Notes: generated by a model not told the origin, from the letters alone. A DNA stretch of 64,000 nucleotides from Parabacteroides sp. (GCA_028689545.1 JAQVCX010000005.1:1-64000); one strand, 5' to 3'. Counted from the stretch's first letter, positions 8,127-18,025 are shown. Made by a program: numbers and translations.

Positions 8127-9818
8127 ATGAACAAAAAGTTTTTATTGCCATTCTTCGTATTGGCAGCCATTTTAACTCTTTCTTCTTGTTCAAACAAGTT
8201 GAAACCGTTGGCAGAACAGTACATTAAAGCAGAACCGCAGCCGCTAGAGGCTATCGGAGGCAAAGTTCCTGTAACGATCAACGCGACTTTCCCCGCTAAA
8301 TGGTTCAACAAGAAAGCTGTTGTAACTGTAACTCCGGTATTGCGTTACCAGGGTGGCGAAGCTTGGGGTACCTCTTACACTTACCAAGGTGAGAAAGTAA
8401 AAGGTAACAACCAAGTAATCCCTCAAAAAGAAGGCGCTAACGTAACTATGAAGTCTTCTTTCACTTACAAACCTGAGATGAAGAAATCAGAATTGTATTT
8501 GACTTTCGACGCGAAGATCAAAAACAAGACGGTTAAATTGCCGGATGTAAAGATCGGTGAAGGCGTTATCGCTACTTCCGAATTGGCAGACGCAGCTACG
8601 GCTACAGCAGCTATCGCAGCTGATAAATTCCAACGCATCATCAAAGAGGCTCATGACGCTAATATCATGTTCTTGATCCAACAAGCTAACCTTCGCGCTC
8701 AAGAATTGAATTCTGACGCTATCAAGGAATGGAAAGACCTTGTTAAGAACGCAGAAGAGGCACCGAACCAGAATGTAGCTATCGAGATCAGCGCTTACGC
8801 TTCTCCTGATGGTGGTTTCAAGTTGAACAACACGTTGGCTGAAAATCGTGAAGGAAACACTAGCAAATATTTGAACAAGGAATTGAAGAAGATGAAGGTT
8901 GACGCTCCGGTTGACGCTCGTTACACCGCTCAAGACTGGGAAGGCTTCAAGGAATTAGTTTCCGCTTCTAACTTGCAAGATAAAGACTTAGTATTGCGTG
9001 TTATCTCTATGTACCAAGATCCTGAGGCAAGAGAGAAAGAAATCAAGAACATCTCCGCTGTTTACTCTGACTTGGCTGAGACAATCCTTCCGCAATTACG
9101 TCGTTCTCGTTTGACTGCTAACATCGAGATCATCGGTAAGTCTGACGACGAGATCAGCGCTTTGGCTAAGAGCAATCCTTCTGAGTTGAATATCGAGGAA
9201 ATCCTTTACGCCGCTACATTGACTAACAACGACGGTGAGAAGATGGCTATCTATACAAAAGCTTCAGAATTGTATCCTAACTGCTACCGCACTTGGAACA
9301 ACATCGGTATGATGGCATTCAAGGCTGGCGATTTGGCTAAGGCTGAGCAAATGTTCAACAAGTCTAACTCTGTTAAGAACAACGCTTCCGCTAACATGAA
9401 CTTAGGTTTGATCGCATTAACGAAGGGTGACCAAGCTAAGGCTCAACAATTGTTCGGTAACGCCGCTGGCGTAAACGAATTGAGCGAGGCTCTTGGCGTT
9501 CTTTACTTAGAGCAAGGCGAATATGCTAAGGCTGTTAACTCTTTCGGTGCTGTTAAGACAAACAACGCTGCTTTGGCTCAGATCTTGGTTAAGGACTACA
9601 GCAAGGCTTCTCAAACTTTGAATGGCGTCGCTAATCCTAACGCTGTTACCTCTTATTTGAAGGCTGTTGTTGCCGCTCGCACGAACGACGCTAACGGTGT
9701 TATCAGCAACTTGAAGGCTTCTATCGCCGCTGATAAGAACATGGCTAAGGAAGCTGCTATCGACTTAGAGTTCGCTAAATACGCGACTAACGCTGACTTC
9801 GCCGCATTGGTGAAATAA
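8127..9818 (+). CDS. TPR-containing lipoprotein, apparently highly expressed
   Basis: A 563-residue lipoprotein with a signal peptide and lipobox LSSC (Cys21). Residues 30-160 form a beta-rich domain (PVTINATFPAKWFNKKAVVTV). A helical region with an OmpA-like flavour follows (VAIEISAYASPDG, LAENREGNTSKYL). Tetratricopeptide repeats fill about residues 370-510 (YRTWNNIGMMAFKAGDLAKAEQMF). Codon use is markedly biased (GCT, AAG, GTT, AAC) and differs from flanking genes, as expected of a very abundant protein. A strong terminator follows. Homologous TPR lipoproteins are common in Bacteroidales envelopes. Their exact role is not established, so envelope scaffolding is only a guess. Confidence 0.85.
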   Translation: MNKKFLLPFFVLAAILTLSSCSNKLKPLAEQYIKAEPQPLEAIGGKVPVTINATFPAKWFNKKAVVTVTPVLRYQGGEAWGTSYTYQGEKVKGNNQVIPQKEGANVTMKSSFTYKPEMKKSELYLTFDAKIKNKTVKLPDVKIGEGVIATSELADAATATAAIAADKFQRIIKEAHDANIMFLIQQANLRAQELNSDAIKEWKDLVKNAEEAPNQNVAIEISAYASPDGGFKLNNTLAENREGNTSKYLNKELKKMKVDAPVDARYTAQDWEGFKELVSASNLQDKDLVLRVISMYQDPEAREKEIKNISAVYSDLAETILPQLRRSRLTANIEIIGKSDDEISALAKSNPSELNIEEILYAATLTNNDGEKMAIYTKASELYPNCYRTWNNIGMMAFKAGDLAKAEQMFNKSNSVKNNASANMNLGLIALTKGDQAKAQQLFGNAAGVNELSEALGVLYLEQGEYAKAVNSFGAVKTNNAALAQILVKDYSKASQTLNGVANPNAVTSYLKAVVAARTNDANGVISNLKASIAADKNMAKEAAIDLEFAKYATNADFAALVK

Positions 9819-9846
9819 TCAGAAAGTATTACTCCTACAATAAGAA

Positions 9847-9880
9847 GACCTCATCCCTAAAAGGATGGGGTCTTTTTTTT
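9847..9880 (+). terminator. Intrinsic terminator of the TPR lipoprotein gene
   Basis: A 10-bp stem, GACCTCATCC (9847-9856) with GGATGGGGTC (9863-9872; one G-U pair), a 6-nt loop, and eight T at 9873-9880. It lies 28 nt after the stop codon. Confidence 0.95.
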
Positions 9881-10025
9881 ATATACCCAATGCCACACAA
9901 ATCACAAAAGGGCTCACCCGATAAATCATGGGGATAACCTATCTACACTCCGTCCTACTGGATAAAAGTCTTATTGGAAGTAGCTTGTCTGTCCGTATTA
10001 TTTATTGTCTGCCTATATATGTACA

Positions 10026-10113
10026 GATCGTTTCACAGAGGTGAAGAGATCGTATCACGGAGGTGAAACGATCGTATCACCTAGGTGAAAAGATCTCTTC
10101 ACCTCCGTGAAAC
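10026..10113. repeat. Four 22-bp tandem units, each with a GTGAA/TTCAC dyad
   Basis: Units start at 10026, 10048, 10070 and 10092, exactly 22 bp apart, each beginning GATC. Each carries an inverted repeat TTCAC-NNNN-GTGAA (or TCAC-NNNN-GTGA) centred at 10038.5, 10060.5, 10082.5 and 10104.5. The third has the perfect palindrome TCACCTAGGTGA. TTGTCTG at 9985 and 10005 may be a weaker array just upstream. The array lies in the 535-bp gap between two plus-strand genes. I saw no gene in the rest of the gap apart from the terminator and a promoter. Confidence 0.9.
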
Positions 10114-10296
10114 GATTAGATAGTACGGTGCTTGGCCATACTATCCACCGTTCTTATCCCTAAAGAGGCTATGCTTAATTGTTATAATATCACGAGTTCA
10201 TCCCAATTTCCCCATGGCCTATCGAGTAAGCCCACAAAAGCCTAAGGAAGAAGAAAATAAACCTTGAGCATCAACCGCTCTTTCAAAATTAATTCG

Positions 10297-10304
10297 TAGA
10301 TTTG
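10297..10304 (+). promoter_or_regulatory. -7 box TAGATTTG of the LruC lipoprotein gene
   Basis: TAGATTTG fits TAnnTTTG, 49 nt before ATG 10353. It also forms half of an imperfect dyad, TAGATTT-GC-AAAATCTA. No clear -33 element is visible. Confidence 0.55.
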
Positions 10305-10352
10305 CAAAATCTAATAACACTGTTGCAAATATTAATCAAATAGGGCAAAATC

Positions 10353-12587
10353 ATGAAATCATTATTCTACTATTTATGCGCGCTTCTATTCATGATGACC
10401 TCATGTATGGAAAGAGATCTTTATCAAGATCCGACGATTGACCCTGGTACAGACCCGACAGTCCCAACGCAAGAGGACTTCACCGGTCAAACTAAAGAAG
10501 ATGCCACTCTTACCGTTACAGCCATTGACGGCAACGGAGACTATGTGGCCGGTACGAAATTCTATTTCTACGCTGAGAATCCTTACGATGAGGATGGAAA
10601 CTGGACAGAGCCATCTTTGTTATTCTACGGAGTGACTGGAGCGAATGGAGTATTAGAGGCTTCGTTCACCTTGCCAAACGGATTAAAGACCGTGTATGTA
10701 CAAGGCTATGGCTTCTTGCAAACGTATGACGTGGAGACAGGCGATAAGAGCTTGCTCTTCCAATCCCCTAAGTTTGAATACCTGCCAACGACAAAGTCGA
10801 TGCTTAGGAGCGATGAGGAAGATTACCCGTCTATCCCCGTACACCCTCAGCCCACGGCTGGTGAGTTTCAGAATGTATATACATTTTATGATGGAGCACG
10901 AGGCATCTATGAAGGAGCACCGGCTTATACCTATAAAGGCCATGTAGGAATCGAAGAAGACACATTGTCTACTCCAAAAGAGGGTGTTTCTTTATCGACG
11001 ACAGGCGCGCCCCTAATAGGTTATGGGAATGGTCTTGTTACTCAAAATGAGAGGGGAAGCGAGCTCAAAAGCAAAGCGGAATTACGATTCCCCGAAAAAG
11101 GCCTGGGATTTAAAACAGAGAACAAGCATTTACTAGAAGCTAGCCATAATACAGATTTAGTAGTTACCGACGCGAACGGTGCCGAGGTATGGGCCACTTA
11201 TCTAGGTGATGGGGGCTTCTGTGTAAATAATTCAGGCATAAGCTACAACATGCTGTGTTATTACCATTATACCGAAGGAGAGACACTGGATGCTAAAAAG
11301 ATCCGGAAAACGGTTTTATTCCCGAATACAGACCCGAACTCCACGCCATGTGGAACACAAGTACAACTGCTCTACTGGAATGGCAGTAAATATGTAAAGA
11401 CATTCCCTAAAGGGACGAAGATCGGTTGGTGCTATATCCAAAATGGATTTGGAAAACGAGGAAACGCAGCGGATAGCCCCAATCGTTTCAGCGAGCCCCG
11501 AATCTCAGGCATAAAATACTATCGCTTCTCCACCGCCTCATTGAACGGAGCTAGCCGAAAGGCCAATGGCCTCTCCTCATCCCCCACATATAATCAAGCG
11601 GTCGCTTTCTGGAACGAGGAAACGAAATGTACATTTGTCGGAATAGAGAACCGTTGGGTCTTGACCGAGAAAGACGGGAAACAAGATAATGATTTCAATG
11701 ACGTATTGATAGCGGTTACATCCAACCCGGTTATCAAGCCTGGCAGTGATATCAGCGGAGAATTACCGAGTGACGAAGAAGACAACAAGGAAATCAAGAG
11801 CGAACAATTAGGCACATTAGCTTTCGAGGATATGCATCCTCAAAAGGGAGACTACGACCATAATGACGTGGTTATAGACTACACCTATAGGATCGTGAAA
11901 GATCAAAGCGCACAAGTAACAGCTGTAGAGGCGGAATTTATCCCGAGAGCAGCTGGAGGAATGCGTAAGTCCGGTTTCGGTATTGAATTTCCGCAAATCG
12001 ATCTGTCTAACGCTAAAGGCGACCTTGAATCGGGTTGTACTACGCCGGTCGTAATCGTGTACGATGATGTACATGGCTGTTTTGGAGAAGGTTTATCCGG
12101 CCTTATCAATACGTATACGAAATTAGCTCACTATGAGTCGCCTGCCGCGACGACAGTCCGAGTAGAATTAAACTCACCTTTATCAGTAGATGAGTCAAAT
12201 AAATTCACCGTATTGAAATTCAATCCGTTTATATTTGTAGATCAGAGAGGAAACGAGACACACCTTATTGATTACAAGCCGACCAGCAAGAACACGAAAC
12301 AATTCGGCGTACAAGACGACAAGTCTGATGGCGTAAAGACATTCTATCGTTCAAACGATGGATTCGCTTGGGTTTTAGATATAACGAGAATCTCCACCGA
12401 CGAATCTTCTTGGACATATCCTGCCGAAGGAACCAGTGTCGTAGACGCATATCCGGGATACAGCGATTGGGCCAAAGACAACCATTTCAATACAAATATC
12501 TGGTTTACCCAAGATAAAGGCAACGCGGAATTATTATACATCCCTGCCGTAAAGGAGCCAGAGGATAATAAAGAAGAAGGCAAATAA
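10353..12587 (+). CDS. LruC-domain surface lipoprotein
   Basis: A 744-residue lipoprotein with a signal peptide ending MMTSC (lipobox Cys18), then a Thr/Pro/Asp-rich linker. An Ig-like domain of about 80 residues follows (ATLTVTAIDGNGDYVAGTKFYFY). The middle contains a DUF4114-like NDFNDVLIAV. The C-terminal ~270 residues carry the LruC signature: LAFEDMHPQKGDYDHNDVV, FIPRAAGGMRKSGFGIEFP, then WVLDI and TYPAEGTSVVDAYPGYSDWA. LruC was named from a Leptospira outer-membrane antigen and its biochemical role is unknown. The acidic D.DHND motifs suggest calcium binding (inference). It is monocistronic, with a 22-bp repeat array upstream and a terminator shared with typA. Confidence 0.85.
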   Translation: MKSLFYYLCALLFMMTSCMERDLYQDPTIDPGTDPTVPTQEDFTGQTKEDATLTVTAIDGNGDYVAGTKFYFYAENPYDEDGNWTEPSLLFYGVTGANGVLEASFTLPNGLKTVYVQGYGFLQTYDVETGDKSLLFQSPKFEYLPTTKSMLRSDEEDYPSIPVHPQPTAGEFQNVYTFYDGARGIYEGAPAYTYKGHVGIEEDTLSTPKEGVSLSTTGAPLIGYGNGLVTQNERGSELKSKAELRFPEKGLGFKTENKHLLEASHNTDLVVTDANGAEVWATYLGDGGFCVNNSGISYNMLCYYHYTEGETLDAKKIRKTVLFPNTDPNSTPCGTQVQLLYWNGSKYVKTFPKGTKIGWCYIQNGFGKRGNAADSPNRFSEPRISGIKYYRFSTASLNGASRKANGLSSSPTYNQAVAFWNEETKCTFVGIENRWVLTEKDGKQDNDFNDVLIAVTSNPVIKPGSDISGELPSDEEDNKEIKSEQLGTLAFEDMHPQKGDYDHNDVVIDYTYRIVKDQSAQVTAVEAEFIPRAAGGMRKSGFGIEFPQIDLSNAKGDLESGCTTPVVIVYDDVHGCFGEGLSGLINTYTKLAHYESPAATTVRVELNSPLSVDESNKFTVLKFNPFIFVDQRGNETHLIDYKPTSKNTKQFGVQDDKSDGVKTFYRSNDGFAWVLDITRISTDESSWTYPAEGTSVVDAYPGYSDWAKDNHFNTNIWFTQDKGNAELLYIPAVKEPEDNKEEGK

Positions 12588-12610
12588 GCATTCTTACTTA
12601 CAAGATTAAG

Positions 12611-12650
12611 AAAGGCCGAGATTTAGCAAAATCCCGGCCTTTCCTTTTTA
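12611..12650. terminator. Bidirectional terminator between the LruC gene and typA
   Basis: A 14-bp stem, AAAGGCCGAGATTT (12611-12624) with AAATCCCGGCCTTT (12629-12642; one mismatch), a 4-nt loop, then CCTTTTTA. It lies between convergent stop codons. Confidence 0.9.
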
Positions 12651-12663
12651 TATAGATAATAAA

Positions 12664-14460
12664 TCATCTACCTTGACGCTTACGCTCTGTCTCGTCCAAG
12701 ATGATCTTACGCATACGCATGTTGTTCGGGGTTACTTCCACATACTCATCGCCCTTGATATACTCAAGCGCGTCCTCTAGACTGAATACGATAGGAGGAG
12801 CCAAAGATACCTTGTCGTCTGAACCGGAGGCACGCATATTCGTCAGCTTCTTGGATTTGGTTACATTTACCACCAAGTCATTGTCTTTGGTATGCTCACC
12901 AACCACCTGTCCGGCATAAACCTCCTCACCCGGAGCGATAAAGAAACGTCCGCGGGATTGCAAGTTATTCAAGGCATAGGCGAATGAGGCACCCGTCTCC
13001 ATCGCGATAATCGAACCGTTTATACGACGTTCGATATCCCCCTTCCACGGTTGATATTCCAAGAAGCGGTGTGCCATGATCGCTTCACCGGCAGATGCCG
13101 TCAATATGGCGTTGTTCAAACCGATAATACCACGGGAAGGAATCGTGAACTCCAAGTGCATACGACCATTCTTGCTTTCCATCATGGTCATCTCGCCCTT
13201 ACGCTTCGTTACCATATCGATAATACGGCTAGAGCATTCCTCCGGAAGATTAACCGTCAATTGCTCTACCGGCTCGCACTTCTCACCATCGATATCCTTG
13301 ATGATAACCTGCGGCTGGCCTACCTGCAACTCGTAACCCTCGCGACGCATCGTCTCGATCAATACGGACAAGTGAAGCACGCCACGGCCATATACCAACC
13401 AAGAATCAGCGGAACCGGTAGGAACCACACGCAACGCCAAGTTCTTATCCAACTCTTTCATCAAACGATCATGTATATGGCGGGAAGTAACAAACTTACC
13501 ATCCTTACCAAAGAACGGAGAATTGTTGATCGTGAAAAGCATAGACATCGTAGGCTCGTCGATATCGATCGTTGGCAACGGCTCCGGGTTGTTCACGTCG
13601 GTGATAGTCTCACCGATCTCGAAACCATCGATACCGATAATAGCGCAAATATCCCCAGACTGCACGGAATCCACTTTCGTACGTCCCAAGCCCTCGAACA
13701 CGTCCACTTCCTTGATCCTTGATTTCACCATGCTACCGTCACGCTTACAAAGCATGACATCTTGACCCTCTTTCAACTCGCCACGGTGTACGCGCCCTAC
13801 GGCGATACGGCCTACATACTTAGAATAATCCAAAGAAGTAATCAACATCTGCGGAGTACCTTCCAACATCGTCGGTTCGGGGATATACTTGATAATCGCG
13901 TCGAGCACAGCCGTGATATCCTCTTTCGGCTCTTTCCAATTCTCGGACATCCAGCCCTGCTTGGCAGAACCGTAGATAGTAGGGAAGTCGAGCTGCTCCT
14001 CGGTAGCGTCCAGACTAAACATCAAGTCGAATACCATTTCCTGCACTTCCGACGGGCGGCAATTCGGCTTATCCACCTTATTAATAACCACGATCGGCTT
14101 CAAACCGAGTTGAATCGCTTTTTGCAAAACAAAACGAGTCTGCGGCATAGGTCCCTCAAAGGCATCTACCAATAGCAAACAACCATCCGCCATGTTCAAG
14201 ACACGTTCCACCTCACCACCAAAGTCGGCGTGACCCGGAGTGTCAATAATATTGATCTTATATCCCTTATAGTTGATAGACACGTTCTTGGAAAGAATCG
14301 TAATACCTCGTTCCCGTTCCAGATCATTGTTATCCATGAACTGATCCGGTTCTGCCTGTCCTTCACGGAAAAGCTTACCGGCTAATAACATCTTATCCAC
14401 GAGCGTCGTTTTGCCGTGGTCTACGTGTGCGATAATCGCAATGTTTCTGATCTTTTGCAT
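12664..14460 (-). CDS. typA: Translational GTPase TypA/BipA
   Basis: A 598-residue ribosome-associated GTPase of the EF-G/LepA superfamily, used in stress and low-temperature ribosome function. G-motifs are present: G1 [10 protein letters not shown] at the N-terminus, G3 [12 protein letters not shown] near 74-85, G4 NKVDK near 130. EF-Tu-like domain II ([17 protein letters not shown]), domain III and V ([20 protein letters not shown]) and the BipA-specific C-terminus follow. The length matches the family. The ATG at 14460 gives [10 protein letters not shown], the usual start. It is divergent from rpsO and convergent with the LruC gene. Confidence 0.97.
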   Translation of the reverse strand: MQKIRNIAIIAHVDHGKTTLVDKMLLAGKLFREGQAEPDQFMDNNDLERERGITILSKNVSINYKGYKINIIDTPGHADFGGEVERVLNMADGCLLLVDAFEGPMPQTRFVLQKAIQLGLKPIVVINKVDKPNCRPSEVQEMVFDLMFSLDATEEQLDFPTIYGSAKQGWMSENWKEPKEDITAVLDAIIKYIPEPTMLEGTPQMLITSLDYSKYVGRIAVGRVHRGELKEGQDVMLCKRDGSMVKSRIKEVDVFEGLGRTKVDSVQSGDICAIIGIDGFEIGETITDVNNPEPLPTIDIDEPTMSMLFTINNSPFFGKDGKFVTSRHIHDRLMKELDKNLALRVVPTGSADSWLVYGRGVLHLSVLIETMRREGYELQVGQPQVIIKDIDGEKCEPVEQLTVNLPEECSSRIIDMVTKRKGEMTMMESKNGRMHLEFTIPSRGIIGLNNAILTASAGEAIMAHRFLEYQPWKGDIERRINGSIIAMETGASFAYALNNLQSRGRFFIAPGEEVYAGQVVGEHTKDNDLVVNVTKSKKLTNMRASGSDDKVSLAPPIVFSLEDALEYIKGDEYVEVTPNNMRMRKIILDETERKRQGR

Positions 14461-14481
14461 TGAAGACTAATTTATTGACTG

Positions 14482-14489
14482 CAAAAATA
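14482..14489 (-). promoter_or_regulatory. -7 box TATTTTTG of typA
   Basis: The minus strand reads TATTTTTG, a TAnnTTTG match, 22 nt upstream of the typA ATG at 14460. It is divergent from the rpsO promoter. Confidence 0.6.
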
Positions 14490-14553
14490 CGACATTTTAT
14501 CGATATATATATGACATTGATGCTTTAAAACACAAAAAACATAATAGAATCTA

Positions 14554-14583
14554 TTGTAAATCAAAAAGGAATGTCTAACTTTG
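14554..14583 (+). promoter_or_regulatory. Promoter of rpsO
   Basis: TTG (14554-14556), 19 nt, then TAACTTTG (14576-14583) is a near-ideal Bacteroidota -33/-7 pair. The predicted leader to ATG 14631 is about 40 nt. Confidence 0.75.
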
Positions 14584-14630
14584 CGCCCACTTAGATAACA
14601 TAGTATTAATTTATTAAAGTAAAAAGAATC

Positions 14631-14900
14631 ATGTATTTAGATTCAGCAAAGAAACAAGAATTATTCGAAAAGTACGGTAAATCAGCTACTAACACAGGTG
14701 CGGCTGAAAGCCAGATCGCTTTGTTCTCATTCCGTATCTCTCACTTGACAGAGCACTTGAAAGCGAATCACAAAGATTTCGCGACAGAAAGATCATTAAA
14801 GATGTTGGTAGGTAAACGTCGTCGTTTATTGGACTATCTGATCAAGACAGATATCAACCGATATCGTTCTATCATTAAAGAACTAGGCATCAGAAAGTAA
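14631..14900 (+). CDS. rpsO: 30S ribosomal protein S15
   Basis: An 89-residue protein of the standard S15 length, which binds 16S rRNA in the platform of the small subunit. Family blocks seen are FEKYGKSATNTGAAESQIAL, ISHLTEHLKANHKDF, LKMLVGKRRRLLDYL and YRSIIKELGIRK. It has its own promoter and a strong terminator. In many bacteria S15 represses its own mRNA, but I see no obvious pseudoknot in the short leader here. Confidence 0.98.
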   Translation: MYLDSAKKQELFEKYGKSATNTGAAESQIALFSFRISHLTEHLKANHKDFATERSLKMLVGKRRRLLDYLIKTDINRYRSIIKELGIRK

Positions 14901-14923
14901 GAAAAAGCTTACTCGAAAATATT

Positions 14924-14960
14924 AAAAAGGGCAATCCTAAACGGGAATTGCCCTTTTTAT
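14924..14960 (+). terminator. Terminator of rpsO
   Basis: A perfect 12-bp stem, AAAAAGGGCAAT (14924-14935) with ATTGCCCTTTTT (14947-14958), an 11-nt loop and a T-rich tail. Confidence 0.95.
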
Positions 14961-14994
14961 TTGCCTTAATCCTAGATATAATAAAATATTAATG

Positions 14995-15002
14995 TAAATT
15001 TG
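14995..15002 (+). promoter_or_regulatory. -7 box TAAATTTG of the XRE-cupin/acyl-CoA synthetase operon
   Basis: TAAATTTG fits TAnnTTTG and lies about 58 nt before ATG 15060. This leaves room for autoregulatory sites in the leader. Confidence 0.6.
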
Positions 15003-15059
15003 CGCCGTTTAGTATCAATTTATCAAACATTACAGGACTATACATAACAAATCATACAC

Positions 15060-15641
15060 ATGGGAAACAACAAAATTATAGGTGCGAAAATTAAAAATAT
15101 CCGGGAATCGAAACAACTCTCTATAGAGGAGGTAGCCGAACGCTCCGGGTTAGGTATCGAACAGATCGAGCGTATCGAGGGTAACCTGGATTTTCCCTCT
15201 TTGGCTCCTCTTATCAAAATAGCACGGGTATTAGGGGTACGTTTGGGCACCTTCTTGGACGATCAAGCGGAGTTAGGCCCAGTCGTATGCCGCAAAAAAG
15301 ATAGCGAGGCCGATGGTATCGGGTTCACGAACAACGCCACACAAGGACACAAGCATATGGATTACCATTCGCTCTCACAAGATAAGTCCGGCCGCCATAT
15401 GGAACCCTTCTTGATTGAGATCGCTCCCTCCGAGGATGGAGAGGATTTCATCCTGTCCACGCATGAAGGAGAGGAATTTATCTATGTATTGAGTGGTGTC
15501 GTAGAGATCAATTACGGGAAAAACACCTATATCCTAGAGGAAGGCGATAGTATCTATTATGATTCTATCGTGGCGCATCATGTACATGCGGCAGCCGACA
15601 ACAAGGCCCGGATCTTAGGAGTTATCTATACACCTTATTAA
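15060..15641 (+). CDS. XRE-family regulator with C-terminal cupin domain
   Basis: A 193-residue protein. Residues 8-65 are a helix-turn-helix of the XRE type (IKNIRESKQLSIEEVAERSG, then IEQIERIEGNLDFPSLAPLI). Residues 105-190 are a small cupin barrel (STHEGEEFIYVLSGVVEINY, then LEEGDSIYYDSIVAHHV) for binding a small ligand. Such XRE-cupin proteins usually regulate the neighbouring metabolic gene. Here the acyl-CoA synthetase starts 12 nt downstream, so the likely job is control of that gene in response to a fatty acid or acyl-CoA (inference). The pair forms a two-gene operon ended at 17344-17393. Confidence 0.9.
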   Translation: MGNNKIIGAKIKNIRESKQLSIEEVAERSGLGIEQIERIEGNLDFPSLAPLIKIARVLGVRLGTFLDDQAELGPVVCRKKDSEADGIGFTNNATQGHKHMDYHSLSQDKSGRHMEPFLIEIAPSEDGEDFILSTHEGEEFIYVLSGVVEINYGKNTYILEEGDSIYYDSIVAHHVHAAADNKARILGVIYTPY

Positions 15642-15653
15642 ATCCGGCGTTTT

Positions 15654-17303
15654 ATGGAATTATATAACAGAACCCTTGGCCAATGGCTGGAACATTGGGC
15701 CGAGACTACACCGGATAAGGAGTATATCGTTTATTCGGACCGTGACTTACGTTTCACTTGGAGTGAATTTAACAAACGTGTGGACGACATGGCGAAAGGT
15801 ATGTTGGCGATCGGTATTACCCATGGCACGCATGTCGGCGTATGGGCGACAAACGTACCGGATTGGTTGACATTCCTATATGCCGGAGCGAAGATCGGCG
15901 CCGTATTGGTCACGATCAACACGAACTATAAACAAAGTGAGCTGGAATATCTGGTAGAGAACGCCGATATCCATACGATGTGTATCACGGACGGCGTGTT
16001 CGACGGGAGTTACGTGGACATGATGTATACCATGTTACCGGAATTGAAGACCTCGCAACGAGGGTATTTGAAAAGCGAGCGTTTTCCTCACTTGAAAAAT
16101 GTAGTATATATCGGACAGGAGAAATACAGGGGTATGTACAGTACGCCCGAGATGTTGCTCCTCGGACAAAATATCAGCGACGATACCTTAGAGACCGCCA
16201 AAGCGAAAGTAAATTGCCACGACGTGGTTAATATGCAATATACGTCCGGCACGACCGGCTTCCCGAAAGGGGTCATGCTGACTCACTACAACATCGCCAA
16301 TAATGGTTTCTTGACGGGTGAACATATGAAATTCAACGCCGATGATAAGCTTTGCTGCTGCGTACCCCTCTTCCATTGCTTCGGCGTGGTATTGGCTTCC
16401 ATGAACGTATTGACGCATGGATGTACGCAGGTGATGGTCGAGAAATTCGATCCGCTATTGGTATTAGCTTCTATACATAAAGAGCGTTGCACGGCCGTAT
16501 ATGGTGTACCTACCATGTTTATTGCCGAGCTAAACCACCCGATGTTCGAGATGTTCGACCTCACGTCGTTACGTACCGGTATCATGGCAGGTTCGCTTTG
16601 CCCGGTAGAGTTGATGAAAACCGTGGATGAGAAGATGCATATGCGTGTAACCAGCGTGTATGGATTGACAGAGACCTCACCGGGCATGACCCACTCCCGT
16701 ATAGAGGACCCGGAGGAGGTCCGGTACTTGACCGTAGGCCATGAGTTCGAGTTTACCGAGGTACGGGTTATCGATCCGGAGACCGGCGAGGAATGTCCCG
16801 TTGGCATACAGGGTGAGATGTGTAACCGCGGTTATAATAATATGAAAGGTTACTATAAAAACGAATCCGCTACCAATGAGGCGATCGACAAGAGTGGCTT
16901 CCTGCATTCCGGCGACTTGGGCGTTCGTGACGAGAATGGTAACTACCGTATCACCGGCCGTATCAAGGATATGATCATCCGTGGGGGCGAGAATATCTAT
17001 CCCCGCGAGCTGGAGGAATTCCTTTATCATTTCCCTGGCGTGAAAGACGTGCAAGTGGCCGCTGTCCCTTCCAAGAAATATGGCGAGGAAGTGGGCGCCT
17101 TCATCATCCTGCACGAAGGCGTAACGGCCAGCGAGGTAGAGGTGAAAGATTTCTGCCGCGGAAAGATCGCCCGCCATAAGATCCCGAAATACATCTTCTT
17201 CGTGGATACGTTCCCGATGACCGGAAGCGGCAAGATACAGAAATTCAAGCTAAAAGACCTCGGACTGAAACTATTGCAGGAGCAAGGCATCACGCCGGTC
17301 TGA
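15654..17303 (+). CDS. AMP-forming fatty acyl-CoA synthetase
   Basis: A 549-residue ANL-superfamily ligase that activates a carboxylic acid as acyl-AMP and then acyl-CoA. Motifs are the P-loop [18 protein letters not shown] (near residue 195), the [10 protein letters not shown] signature, the hinge [18 protein letters not shown], and the C-terminal catalytic lysine in TGSGKIQK. The order and length fit medium/long-chain fatty-acid ligases. The exact substrate cannot be read from sequence. It is translated 12 nt after the XRE-cupin regulator, probably its controller. A strong terminator follows. Confidence 0.9.
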   Translation: MELYNRTLGQWLEHWAETTPDKEYIVYSDRDLRFTWSEFNKRVDDMAKGMLAIGITHGTHVGVWATNVPDWLTFLYAGAKIGAVLVTINTNYKQSELEYLVENADIHTMCITDGVFDGSYVDMMYTMLPELKTSQRGYLKSERFPHLKNVVYIGQEKYRGMYSTPEMLLLGQNISDDTLETAKAKVNCHDVVNMQYTSGTTGFPKGVMLTHYNIANNGFLTGEHMKFNADDKLCCCVPLFHCFGVVLASMNVLTHGCTQVMVEKFDPLLVLASIHKERCTAVYGVPTMFIAELNHPMFEMFDLTSLRTGIMAGSLCPVELMKTVDEKMHMRVTSVYGLTETSPGMTHSRIEDPEEVRYLTVGHEFEFTEVRVIDPETGEECPVGIQGEMCNRGYNNMKGYYKNESATNEAIDKSGFLHSGDLGVRDENGNYRITGRIKDMIIRGGENIYPRELEEFLYHFPGVKDVQVAAVPSKKYGEEVGAFIILHEGVTASEVEVKDFCRGKIARHKIPKYIFFVDTFPMTGSGKIQKFKLKDLGLKLLQEQGITPV

Positions 17304-17343
17304 CGATTTAGTGGATAGTAGACAGTTTCAAATCCTATTAATG

Positions 17344-17393
17344 GCGGTGTGTCAAATCCAACAAACCGGACGCAGACGACACACCGCTTTTTT
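17344..17393 (+). terminator. Terminator of the acyl-CoA synthetase operon
   Basis: A perfect 10-bp stem, GCGGTGTGTC (17344-17353) with GACACACCGC (17378-17387), followed by TTTTTT. The loop is long (24 nt). Confidence 0.85.
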
Positions 17394-17415
17394 CTTACAC
17401 CTTGAGTGACGCCAG

Positions 17416-17438
17416 CAATTTGTCTTTTTGACAAATTG
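17416..17438. other. Perfect 9-bp hairpin with T5 loop in the gap before ahcY
   Basis: CAATTTGTC (17416-17424), TTTTT, GACAAATTG (17430-17438). It lies 30 nt after the previous terminator, in a 758-bp gene-free gap. It could be part of an unrecognised small RNA or an operator. Nothing else assigns it. Confidence 0.6.
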
Positions 17439-17610
17439 TAAACTGAACCTCCAGAGAATCGTTTTTCCCGGGCCAACGTGCGACTCATCGCCAAATTCGC
17501 AAGAAAAAATCAGCATTCCATTCATTGATAACACGATACCGAAAAACGGCCTTTCATTCTAGCGAAAATAATTCATCCTAATTCATATTCACAGCCTTCT
17601 TTGGACGGTT

Positions 17611-17808
17611 TCAAGGGGTTATAGCCGGGTTATAACAGGGTTCTAATGCCCATTCGCGACTACTTACGATCCAGTCCGCGACTACTTACGATGCCCAACG
17701 GCACTATCAGCGTTACCCGACGGCACCATATGTGTAGGCTTTCGCCGCCTTATGTGCATGAAAACAGGGATATTCTCACCCAAAAGAGCGTTTTATCGCC
17801 CCTCTCCT
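17611..17808. repeat. 22-bp-period (11-bp sub-period) drifting tandem array
   Basis: Near-identical neighbours repeat every 22 bp. CGCGACTACTTACGAT occurs at 17655 and 17677. CGGCAC occurs at 17699 and 17721. CGGCACCATATGTG (17721) is echoed as CGCCGCCTTATGTG (17743). Two further weakly related units follow at 17765 and 17787. At the left end the period is 11 bp: GGGTTATA at 17616, GGGTTATAA at 17627 and GGGTTCTAA at 17638. Sequence drifts along the array while spacing is kept. The rest of the 17394-18060 gap holds only the hairpin above, the AATGGG/CCCATT dyad near 17910, and the ahcY promoter. Confidence 0.8.
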
Positions 17809-18025
17809 CTCCTGGTTTGACCAATCCGAAGAAAAGTACTATCACGATTAGCCCCTGAAAAGAGACAAAAAGAAAGACTGAAGGCGATTTCGATATCATA
17901 TCAATAATGGGGTTTGCCCATTAAAGCGATCTATAATGAACGATACGGAAAATGCTTCCCCGTCACCGTAGGCTGACAGATGGGAAATTCACAGATAGAG
18001 GACATCAAATATCACAGGTTTTCCG

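Noticed and set aside
10026-10113. CRISPR-like array
   Set aside because: Units are 22 bp with no unique spacers between them; dyads fill the whole unit and no cas genes are nearby. The same applies to the arrays at 17611 and 45983.
17646-17858. 70-codon frame across the 22-bp array
   Set aside because: Its sequence only reflects the repeats, and no promoter or family resemblance supports it.
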